Source of the DNA: Rhodospirillaceae bacterium
GTDB lineage: Bacteria; Pseudomonadota; Alphaproteobacteria; SP197
Direction: 5' to 3'
DNA length: 16,396 bases
Assembly: GCA_018700655.1 (NCBI GenBank)
Contig: JABIUG010000071.1
Location: forward strand, 1-16,396
The position numbers and the translations under genes are program-made. Positions 8,562-14,952 of the stretch are shown piece after piece. The notes under the pieces were generated by a model. It was given only the letters and a program-made list of their open reading frames with translations, was not told where the DNA came from and searched no databases. Positions within the stretch are counted from its first letter, which is position 1. Each line of letters begins with the position of its first letter.

Positions 8562-9913
8562 TACTGACGTTTCCAGCTGGTACCTTCGGGGCCATCCATC
8601 AATTCGATGCCGCGGGCCTTGAGATCATCGCGAATCTGATCGGCCGCCGCGAAATTCCGGGCCTTGCGCGCGTCAATCCGTTGCTGGATGAGACCCTCGA
8701 TCTCGTCGGCCTCATCATCATACCCGCTCTGGAACCAGTCCCTGGAGGAAGCCTGCAACAACCCCAACACGGCGCCCGCGCCACGCAGCGCAGCACCCGC
8801 ACCGGCCTCGCCACGAAACACGCCGTCGGCCAGTGCGTGCATGGCCGAAATCGCAAGCGGCGTGTTGAGATCGTCATTCAGGGCAGCCAGCACTTCGGAA
8901 GGTACTTCGCCGGGCGCGGGGTCCTTGGCCTGCCCCAGGGCGTTGTAGAACCGGTCGAGCGAGGCCTTGGCCTGTTTGAGCAGATCAAAGGTGAAATCGA
9001 GCGGCTGGCGGTACTGCGCGGTCAGCAGGGCAAAACGCAGCGCCTCTCCCGGCCAGTCGGCCAGCAGGTCGCGCACCGTGTGGAAGTTGCCCAGCGACTT
9101 CGACATCTTCTCGCCATCGACCGAAAGATAGCCGTTGTGCATCCACATGCGCGCGAATCCGCTCTCGGGATCTGCGGCACAGGTCTGGGCGACCTCGTTC
9201 TCGTGATGGGGAAAGATCAGATCGCGACCACCGCCATGGATGTCGAATTCAGAACCCAGATGTTTGTGGCTCATGGCCGAGCATTCCAGATGCCAGCCCG
9301 GACGCCCGAACCCCCAGGGGCTTTCCCAGCCGGGCTGATCGTCGACCGAGGGCTTCCACAGCACAAAATCGGCCGCGTCCTTCTTATAGGGCGCAACCTC
9401 GACCCGGGCGCCCGCGACGATCTCGTCACGGTTGTTGCCCGAAAGACGGCCATAGGCGGGATAAGACGGCACATCGAACAGGACATGGCCTTCGGCAACA
9501 TAGGCATGGCCGCGCTCGATCAGGGTTTCCATCAGTGCGATCATCTCGGGGATATGCCCGGTCGCACGTGGCTCGACCGTCGGCTCGAGGCAACCCAGTG
9601 CTGCGGCATCCTCGTGGAAACGCTCCGTCGTGGTCGCCGTCAGCTCGGCAATCGGGATGCCGCGTTCTTTAGCCTCAGCATTAATTTTATCTTCTATATC
9701 TGTGATATTACGTATATATCTTACGTTTCCATTACCGAACTCCAGCTGCAGGAGACGAAACAGCACGTCGAACACCACGAGCGGGCGGGCATTACCCAGA
9801 TGGATCAGGTCATACACCGTGGGACCACAGACATAGAAACCCACCTTGCCGGGTTCGATCGGCTCAAGCGGTTCTTTCTGGCGTGTCAGGGTGTTGTAGG
9901 CATGGAAAGTCAT
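8561..9913 (-). CDS. cysS: Cysteinyl-tRNA synthetase
   Basis: A 450-residue class I synthetase that charges tRNA-Cys. Seen: the zinc ligand and first signature FYVCGPTVYDLIHLGNARP (26-44, with Cys29 and the HIGH-like HLGN), the GRPGWHLECSAM block with the second Cys, FDIHGGGRDLIFPHHENE with further zinc ligands, and EKMSKSLGN for the KMSKS loop. The C-terminal helical region with RKARNFAAADQIRDDL is normal. The frame is open to 9964, but MTFHAYNTL at 9913 is the family start and has GGAGA 7 nt upstream. Residues 60-83 (9665-9736) use almost only A/T-ending codons, unlike the rest of the gene. First gene of the cysS-cimA-TrmJ-DLH unit. Confidence 0.97.
   Translation of the reverse strand: MTFHAYNTLTRQKEPLEPIEPGKVGFYVCGPTVYDLIHLGNARPLVVFDVLFRLLQLEFGNGNVRYIRNITDIEDKINAEAKERGIPIAELTATTTERFHEDAAALGCLEPTVEPRATGHIPEMIALMETLIERGHAYVAEGHVLFDVPSYPAYGRLSGNNRDEIVAGARVEVAPYKKDAADFVLWKPSVDDQPGWESPWGFGRPGWHLECSAMSHKHLGSEFDIHGGGRDLIFPHHENEVAQTCAADPESGFARMWMHNGYLSVDGEKMSKSLGNFHTVRDLLADWPGEALRFALLTAQYRQPLDFTFDLLKQAKASLDRFYNALGQAKDPAPGEVPSEVLAALNDDLNTPLAISAMHALADGVFRGEAGAGAALRGAGAVLGLLQASSRDWFQSGYDDEADEIEGLIQQRIDARKARNFAAADQIRDDLKARGIELMDGPEGTSWKRQ
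9665..9736 (-). other. AT-rich, rare-codon patch inside cysS
   Basis: Codons 60-83 of cysS, coding for the conserved segment around YIRNITDIEDKINAE. In 21 of these 24 codons the third base is A or T, including AGA, two ATA and GTA. The 40 bases 9681-9720 have 8 G or C, while surrounding coding DNA is clearly GC-rich and prefers G/C third bases. TTACGT occurs twice, at 9708-9713 and 9721-9726. The protein sequence itself is normal. Confidence 0.8.
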
Positions 9914-10034
9914 GATCGGGTCTCCGGAGCAGGGAACAATGTCACCGCGCCGGCGCAAACGCACACGGCACGGTCAGGCGGTAATTCGCCCACAAGCTCC
10001 ACGACATCGTTGAGACCGGTGTTCCATGCGCGGC

Positions 10035-10063
10035 TGTATAGACCCGTTGCCGGGACGAGGCAA
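10035..10063 (-). promoter_or_regulatory. Probable promoter of the cysS operon
   Basis: The minus strand has TTGCCT (10063-10058), a 17-nt spacer and TATACA (10040-10035), each with 4/6 consensus matches. Transcription would start near 10028, giving a leader of about 115 nt ahead of the cysS ATG. The leader contains short open frames (9974-10027 and 9942-10007) but no clear terminator hairpin. Confidence 0.45.
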
Positions 10064-10102
10064 ACCCATCACATTGCAGCCTGCCATACAGGAAGGGTGA
10101 AC

Positions 10103-10137
10103 ATGACCGACAGTTCCATCAAAGTCGGGATTCCTTC
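10103..10137 (+). other. Displaced first codons of the cytochrome b561 gene
   Basis: ATG 10103 has a strong ribosome site (AGGAAGG, 10090-10096) and starts MTDSSIKV, after which the frame continues as unrelated residues. Bacterial cytochromes b561 commonly begin with a short polar stretch and VWD, then R..HW. Adding one T between 10126 and 10127 would give KVWDSFVRLSHW and join this start to the downstream frame. The evidence points to a one-base deletion or a sequencing error. Confidence 0.7.
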
Positions 10138-10626
10138 GTGCGGCTGTCGCACTGGGTCCTGGCGGTTTCTTTCCTGGTCGCATTTGTCACGCATGAAGAT
10201 GTCGGACCGGTTCACGTTTATTCAGGTTACATCGCTCTTGGAACGGCCGCGCTGCGCGTCTTGTGGGGCCTGGTCGGACCGAAACACGCGAGGTTCAGTG
10301 ACTTTGTCTGCCATCCCAAAATTGCCGCAGGTTACCTGTTCGATCTGATGCTGTTTCGCGCCAAACGCTACATTGGACATTCGCCGGCCGGCGGCCTGAT
10401 GGTGGTCGCTCTGCTGGCCGTCATCCTGATCTGCGGGGTGACTGGCGTCCTGATTGAAGATGCCGGCATGGAGTTTCTGGAAGGCATTCACGAGCTTTCC
10501 AGCGATCTCGGCATGTTGCTTGTCGTGCTGCATCTGGCCGGCGTCGCCCTGGCGAGTGTAGTACACCGTGAAAATCTGGTGCGCGCCATGATCAACGGTC
10601 GCAAACGATCAGATCAGCCCGACTGA
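10138..10626 (+). CDS. Cytochrome b561 family membrane protein (frame disrupted near start)
   Basis: Di-haem b-type cytochrome of the bacterial cytochrome b561/Ni-hydrogenase b-subunit family (PF01292), an inner-membrane electron carrier with four helices. The open frame of 162 residues starts at a GTG with RLSHWVLAVSFLVAFV, the first helix with its His, then VHVYSGYIALGTAALRVLWGLVG (helix 2), GGLMVVALLAVILICGVTGVL (helix 3) and LGMLLVVLHLAGVALASVVHREN (helix 4), with His residues at the usual haem-ligand places. The true start appears to be ATG 10103 in another frame. If the frameshift is real, only weak translation from GTG 10138 remains, without the first few residues and without a visible ribosome site. 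Its 3' end overlaps gltX by 13 nt in convergent orientation. Confidence 0.8.
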   Translation: MRLSHWVLAVSFLVAFVTHEDVGPVHVYSGYIALGTAALRVLWGLVGPKHARFSDFVCHPKIAAGYLFDLMLFRAKRYIGHSPAGGLMVVALLAVILICGVTGVLIEDAGMEFLEGIHELSSDLGMLLVVLHLAGVALASVVHRENLVRAMINGRKRSDQPD

Positions 10627-11942
10627 CCGCCAAGACGCGCCAGTACCCGTTCGCGGCCGATGATCGGCAACAGCGCCGCCAGCTCGGGCCCATGATCAAG
10701 ACCGGTTAACGCCTGGCGCAAGGGCATGAAGAGTTCCCTGCCCTTGCGGCCGGTGGTTTCCTTGACCGCCTGGGTCCAGGTCTTCCAGGTCGTTGCGTCC
10801 CACGGGTCGTCGGGCAGCAGATTTGCAGCTTCGATCGCGAAGTCTGGATCGCTGATCACCGGTTCGATCGGCTCGCGGCAGATCCGCCACCATTCCAGGG
10901 CATCGGTGGCACGCTCGACATTGCCACGCACGATCTCCCAGAAACCGGCATCGAGACCGGGAAGCTGGTCGGCAACCAGTACGAACGGTGCGCCGTGCAG
11001 CCATTTGGCGTTGAGCGCGAAGACTTCATCGGGGTCGTAACGCGGCGGATTGCGAGAAATGGTCTCGAAGCTGAAACCAGCGGTCATGTCAGCCAAGGCA
11101 TAAAGCGGCTCGATCGGATGCGAGGTCCCGATCCGCGCGAGATAACTCGTCAACGCCAAGGGTTCGATGCCCTGGTCGCGCAGATCGGCGATCGCGGCGC
11201 CGCCCTTGCGTTTCGATAGGCCATCGCCGGAAGCAGACGTCAGGAACGGATGGTTGGCATAGCCCGGCACGTCGCCGCCCAGGGCCCGCATCAGCTCGAT
11301 CTGAACCGCGGTGTTGGCGACATGATCCTCGCCGCGCACGACCAGCGTGACGCCCATCTCCATGTCATCGACCACGGAGGCCAGCGTATAGGTCGGGATG
11401 CCGCCGGCGCGAACCAGAACTGGATCACTGACATGACCGGGCTCGAAGCTGACGGGGCCACGGATCAGGTCGTCAAAGGCCACGACCTCTTCGCCCAGAC
11501 GGAAACGCCAGTGTGGTTCTCGGCCTTCGCTCTCCAGACCGGTACGCTCGGCATCGCTCAGCTTCAGGGCTGAACGGTCATAGACCGGCGGCAATCCCTT
11601 TGCGCGATGCAGGTTACGCTGTGTCTTAAGTTCCTGGGGCGTCTCGTAGCAGGGATAGAGCCTGCCGCTTGCCGCCATAGCGGCGCGGGCCGCCTCATAG
11701 CGCGAGAACCGCTCGGACTGGCGCTCTTCACGGTCCCACTCCAGGCCCAACCATGCCATGTCGGCACGGATGCCATCGGCAAAGGCATCGGTGGATCGTT
11801 CGGCATCGGTATCGTCGAGCCGCAGGATGAAGCTACCGCCCGTCTGGCGCGCCACCATCCAGTTCATCAGCGCCGCGCGGATGTTCCCGACATGCAGCCG
11901 GCCGGTCGGGCTCGGCGCAAAACGTGTGACTGCTGGAGACAT
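10614..11942 (-). CDS. gltX: Glutamyl-tRNA synthetase (second-type GluRS)
   Basis: A 442-residue class I synthetase that attaches glutamate to tRNA. The HIGH region is FAPSPTGRLHVGNIRAALMNW (8-28), RLDDTDAERS at 41-50 lies in the active site, VRGEDHVANTAVQ at 202-214, and the KMSKS-type loop is GLSKRKGG (241-248). The C-terminal anticodon-binding part is present but short. The HVGNIRAALMN form resembles the second GluRS that many alphaproteobacteria carry besides a more usual one, so another gltX and the GatCAB pathway for Gln-tRNA are expected elsewhere. That genome-level point is inference. The ATG overlaps the nadE stop by one base (TGATG), showing an operon. Confidence 0.93.
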   Translation of the reverse strand: MSPAVTRFAPSPTGRLHVGNIRAALMNWMVARQTGGSFILRLDDTDAERSTDAFADGIRADMAWLGLEWDREERQSERFSRYEAARAAMAASGRLYPCYETPQELKTQRNLHRAKGLPPVYDRSALKLSDAERTGLESEGREPHWRFRLGEEVVAFDDLIRGPVSFEPGHVSDPVLVRAGGIPTYTLASVVDDMEMGVTLVVRGEDHVANTAVQIELMRALGGDVPGYANHPFLTSASGDGLSKRKGGAAIADLRDQGIEPLALTSYLARIGTSHPIEPLYALADMTAGFSFETISRNPPRYDPDEVFALNAKWLHGAPFVLVADQLPGLDAGFWEIVRGNVERATDALEWWRICREPIEPVISDPDFAIEAANLLPDDPWDATTWKTWTQAVKETTGRKGRELFMPLRQALTGLDHGPELAALLPIIGRERVLARLGGQSG

Positions 11943-13597
11943 CAGCTGCGGAAGCGGTTGGTGATGGGGTAACGACGGTCGCGCCCGAAGGCACGTGACG
12001 TGATCTTTACGCCGGGAGGAGCCTGACGGCGCTTGTATTCGGCGCGCAGCAGCATGCCCCAGACACGCTCGACAAGGTCGCGCTCATGGCCGCGGGCACA
12101 GATCTTCTCGAAGGTTTCTTCCTTTTCGACCAGGCCATCGAGAATGTCGTCGAGCACATCATAGGGCGGCAGACTGTCCTGATCGGTCTGGTTGTCCTTC
12201 AGTTCAGCCGTGGGCGCCTTGTCGATGATGTTCTGCGGGATCACGAGCCCCTCCCGGCCAAGCAGGCCGTCAGGATGGTGCCGGTTACGCCAGTCGGAAA
12301 GCGCATAGACTGTGACCTTGTAGACGTCCTTCAGCACGGAATAACCGCCACACATGTCGCCATAAAGGGTGGCGTAACCGACCGACATTTCCGACTTGTT
12401 GCCGGTCGAGAGCACCATGTGGCCGAACTTGTTGGATAGCGCCATCAGCGTCATGCCGCGGCTGCGCGCCTGGATGTTCTCTTCGGCTTCGTTCGGCTCG
12501 GTCCCGACAAACAGGCCATCAAGCATCGTATCGTAGGCACCGACCGCCGGTGCAATCGAAACGGAGTCATGGCGCACGCCGAGCAGATCCGAACACAGGG
12601 CCGCATCATCCAGGCTTTCCTGGCTGGTGTAGCGCGAAGGCATCATCACGCAGTGCACGCGGTCGGGCCCCAAGGCGTCGGCGGCCACGGCGGCCGAAAG
12701 CGCTGAATCAATCCCGCCTGACATGCCGATCAGCACGCCGGGGAAGCCGTTCTTGCCGACATAATCCGCAAGTCCAGTCACCATCGCCTGGTAAATCATC
12801 GCAAAGCGGCACTGCTCGGGCGCGACTTCGCCCATCTCGCAGGCCCAGCCGTCTGCCGTGCGCTGCCAGGTCGTGGTAACAACGGCTTCCGTCCATGCCG
12901 GCAACTGCGCACGCAGGTTACGTTCGGCGTCGAGCACGAAGGACGCACCATCGAACACCAGTTCGTCCTGGCCGCCGACCTGATTGACGTAGATGATCGG
13001 AAGTTCGGTTTCGGTCACCCGTGCAACCGCCTGGTTCATGCGCCGTTCGATGTTGACGATGTCATAGGGCGAACCGTTGGGCACGATCAGCAGTTCGGCG
13101 CCGCTCTCTTCCAGGCACTCGGCGACTTCGCCGGTCCACATGTCCTCGCAGATCATCACGCCCAGGCGGACATCGCGGAACGGGATCGGTCCAGGCAGCG
13201 GTCCCGGTGTGAACACCCGTTTTTCGTCGAACACGCCATAGTTCGGCAGGTCGTATTTCAGCCGGACATGGCGGGTTTCGCCACCATCGAGCAGATAGAC
13301 CGCATTGAAGAGATCACCGTTGTTGCGGTGTGTCGCACCCAGCAGAACAGCAGGGCCACCATCTGCCGTTGCCGCGGCAATCCGTGCGACAGCAGCCTCG
13401 ACCTGCTCCTGAAAAGCAGGGCGCAGGACCAGGTCCTCAGGCGGATAACCGTTGATCACCAGTTCCGGCGTGACCAACAGGTCAGCGCCCTGCTCTGCCG
13501 CCTGGCGGCGGGCATCGAGCACCTTGTCGGCATTGGCCTCGACCGCACCAACCGTGGGGTTGAGCTGGGCCAGGGCAATCTTGAGTGGATCGGTCAT
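11942..13597 (-). CDS. nadE: Glutamine-dependent NAD+ synthetase
   Basis: A 551-residue two-domain enzyme making NAD+ from deamido-NAD+, ATP and glutamine. The N-terminal nitrilase-like amidase domain (1-250) has the triad Glu45 (VTPELVINGYPPED), Lys114 (VRLKYDLPNYGVFDE) and Cys150 (GVMICEDMW), so glutamine is the ammonia source. The C-terminal synthetase domain has the ATP loop GMSGGIDSAL (291-300), the PSRYTSQESLDDA segment and LSTGNKSEMSVGYATLYGDM (396-415). Length is typical of the bacterial two-domain type. The ATG at 13597 has only a weak purine-rich site upstream (GACGAG). It is the first gene of a nadE-gltX pair. Confidence 0.96.
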   Translation of the reverse strand: MTDPLKIALAQLNPTVGAVEANADKVLDARRQAAEQGADLLVTPELVINGYPPEDLVLRPAFQEQVEAAVARIAAATADGGPAVLLGATHRNNGDLFNAVYLLDGGETRHVRLKYDLPNYGVFDEKRVFTPGPLPGPIPFRDVRLGVMICEDMWTGEVAECLEESGAELLIVPNGSPYDIVNIERRMNQAVARVTETELPIIYVNQVGGQDELVFDGASFVLDAERNLRAQLPAWTEAVVTTTWQRTADGWACEMGEVAPEQCRFAMIYQAMVTGLADYVGKNGFPGVLIGMSGGIDSALSAAVAADALGPDRVHCVMMPSRYTSQESLDDAALCSDLLGVRHDSVSIAPAVGAYDTMLDGLFVGTEPNEAEENIQARSRGMTLMALSNKFGHMVLSTGNKSEMSVGYATLYGDMCGGYSVLKDVYKVTVYALSDWRNRHHPDGLLGREGLVIPQNIIDKAPTAELKDNQTDQDSLPPYDVLDDILDGLVEKEETFEKICARGHERDLVERVWGMLLRAEYKRRQAPPGVKITSRAFGRDRRYPITNRFRS

Positions 13598-13638
13598 GGA
13601 ACTCGTCTGCCGGGTCTGCGGCGCGGGGTGAAGATGAA

Positions 13639-13667
13639 CACGTAGGCAGGCGCAGGATGGGTGTCAA
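13639..13667 (-). promoter_or_regulatory. Possible nadE promoter
   Basis: The minus strand carries a perfect TTGACA (13667-13662) and, 17 nt on, TACGTG (13644-13639), which matches the -10 consensus poorly. The start would be near 13632, about 35 nt before the ATG. The -35 box and spacing are the main support. Confidence 0.4.
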
Positions 13668-13873
13668 TCGTCAACGATCAGCTGTGGCGGATCATCATCG
13701 CGATCACCATGCCGCCGATGACCACCGCAACGCTGTCGATCACGAGCCCGACCGAAACCTCAATGGTCGAAAGAAAGGCGGGCCATGGAAGAACTGCGGA
13801 CAGTGACCTCGATCAGGTGGTCCGACATGGCGAAAGCATGGAGCCGACAAAGGAAACACGCAATCATCGGAAG

Positions 13874-13890
13874 ACATCACCAATTGATGT
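13874..13890. promoter_or_regulatory. Inverted repeat ACATCA-N5-TGATGT, candidate operator
   Basis: A 17-bp perfect inverted repeat with 6-bp arms and centre CCAAT lies 49 nt before the oxygenase ATG. Its right arm overlaps the putative -35 box TTGATG (13884-13889), which is where a repressor or activator would act. The regulator is unknown and is not encoded in this window. Confidence 0.45.
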
Positions 13891-13912
13891 GCCCGGATTC
13901 GCCAGATACAGT
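13884..13912 (+). promoter_or_regulatory. Probable promoter of the oxygenase-methyltransferase block
   Basis: TTGATG (13884-13889), 17-nt spacer, TACAGT (13907-13912); each box matches the sigma70 consensus at 4/6. The start would be near 13919, giving a short leader of about 20 nt with GGAGA before the ATG at 13940. Confidence 0.5.
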
Positions 13913-13939
13913 GGGACACAAGCGCACGACGGAGACATC

Positions 13940-14899
13940 ATGGCCATCCCGCAATCACGACGCCTCGACTTCACCGAGATTCCGGTGGTCGACCTTTCGA
14001 AACTGGTCGCGGGCCGGGACGACGCGGCAACCATCGATGCTCTGGGGGCCGCCTGTCGCGACATCGGCTTTGTCTACGTCAAAAACCACGGCGTTGCGCC
14101 AGAGCTGATCGACAACATGCTGGTCGCAGCCCGTGCGTTCTTTTCCCGCCCGATGGAGAAAAAGAACGAGATCGTCATGAACGAGCGGCTGCGTGGTTAC
14201 CTGCCGTTGCGTTACCGGTCCTACGAAGGCGAGGCCAATGCGGCGACCAGCAACCAGGAAGGTTTCTGGATGGGCATCGACCGCCCCCTCAATCCTGCCA
14301 ACAGACTGGACGGTCCCAACATGTGGCCGGACGACGACGATAGGTTGTGCGACGCCATGGAAGCCTATTACGCGGCGGCCTCTGATCTGGCCGGCGTCGT
14401 GCAGCGTGCCTTTTCGCTGGCCCTGGGCCAGGAACCCGATTTCTTCGCGCGACTGTTTAATCCGGAGCAATCGCTGCTGAAGATCAATCACTACCCGCCC
14501 CAGGACAATCCCACCACGGTCAGCGACATCGGTGTTGTGCCCCATTCCGATGAAGGCGGCTTTACGGTCCTCTGGCAGGACGAAAACGGCGGTCTCGAAA
14601 TCGAAAGCAAAAGCGGCGAATGGGTCGAAGCCCCGCCCCTGCCCGGCACCTTCATCATCAACCTGGGCACTGCGATGCAGATCTGGACAAACGGTGAGTT
14701 CTCATCGACCCCGCATCGGGTCATCAATCGATCAGGAGCGGGCCGCTATTCGATTCCATTCTTCGCGTATCCGCGTTGGGATGCGCCCATCAAACCCCTG
14801 ATCGGCGACACAGATGACGATGCGGACGCCGAGATCTGCGAAGTCTACCAGCTCAGGAACTGGCGCAGCATCTTCCCGCTTACCTACCCGCCGGAGTAG
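13940..14899 (+). CDS. 2-oxoglutarate/Fe(II)-dependent oxygenase, isopenicillin N synthase-like
   Basis: A 319-residue non-haem iron enzyme of the isopenicillin N synthase-like superfamily. The N-terminal DIOX_N segment shows IPVVDLSKLVAG (14-25) and ACRDIGFVYVKNHGVAPELID (38-58). The iron site is His202 and Asp204 (VVPHSDEGGFTVLWQD) and His259 (TPHRVINRSG), with Arg269-Tyr270-Ser271 (RYSIPFF) for the 2-oxoglutarate carboxylate. The gene is therefore expected to be active and use 2OG rather than being a true IPNS. Relatives catalyse hydroxylation, desaturation or ring formation on amino acids, hormones and secondary metabolites. ATG 13940 follows GGAGA (13931-13935); the open frame extends further upstream to 13661, but this part has no family similarity. 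The next gene begins 47 nt downstream. Substrate unknown. Confidence 0.88.
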   Translation: MAIPQSRRLDFTEIPVVDLSKLVAGRDDAATIDALGAACRDIGFVYVKNHGVAPELIDNMLVAARAFFSRPMEKKNEIVMNERLRGYLPLRYRSYEGEANAATSNQEGFWMGIDRPLNPANRLDGPNMWPDDDDRLCDAMEAYYAAASDLAGVVQRAFSLALGQEPDFFARLFNPEQSLLKINHYPPQDNPTTVSDIGVVPHSDEGGFTVLWQDENGGLEIESKSGEWVEAPPLPGTFIINLGTAMQIWTNGEFSSTPHRVINRSGAGRYSIPFFAYPRWDAPIKPLIGDTDDDADAEICEVYQLRNWRSIFPLTYPPE

Positions 14900-14934
14900 T
14901 TCGGATACAACTGAGCCAGCCATTACCAACAGGA

Positions 14935-14952
14935 TGACAATTCCCGTTGTCA
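14935..14952. promoter_or_regulatory. Palindrome TGACAA-N6-TTGTCA across the methyltransferase start
   Basis: An 18-bp perfect inverted repeat with 6-bp arms and loop TTCCCG lies in the 47-nt gap after the oxygenase gene. Its right arm contains the TTG (14947) that opens the methyltransferase frame. It may be an operator, or in RNA a small hairpin masking the start. The arms are too short and no T-run follows, so it is not a terminator. Confidence 0.35.

Larger units (their letters stand above)
13598..13939. other. 342-bp intergenic region between divergent nadE and the oxygenase gene
   Basis: It holds promoter-like sequences for both directions: TTGACA-17-TACGTG at 13667-13639 on the minus strand for nadE, and TTGATG-17-TACAGT at 13884-13912 on the plus strand. 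It also has an inverted repeat at 13874-13890. On the minus strand there is a short hydrophobic open frame ending at 13678 without a good start. No RNA gene or repeat element was recognised. Confidence 0.6.

Noticed and set aside
9914..9964. Longer cysS start at 9964
   Set aside because: The extra 17 residues are not CysRS-like, and the ATG at 9913 has a well-placed GGAGA site.
8513..10348. A 611-codon plus-strand open frame
   Set aside because: It lies antisense to cysS and the end of cimA, has no recognisable motif, and is explained by the GC-rich codon pattern of the real minus-strand genes.
13661..13939. N-terminal extension of the oxygenase gene upstream of 13940
   Set aside because: The residues show no oxygenase similarity, and ATG 13940 has GGAGA just upstream and begins shortly before the conserved IPVVDL strand.
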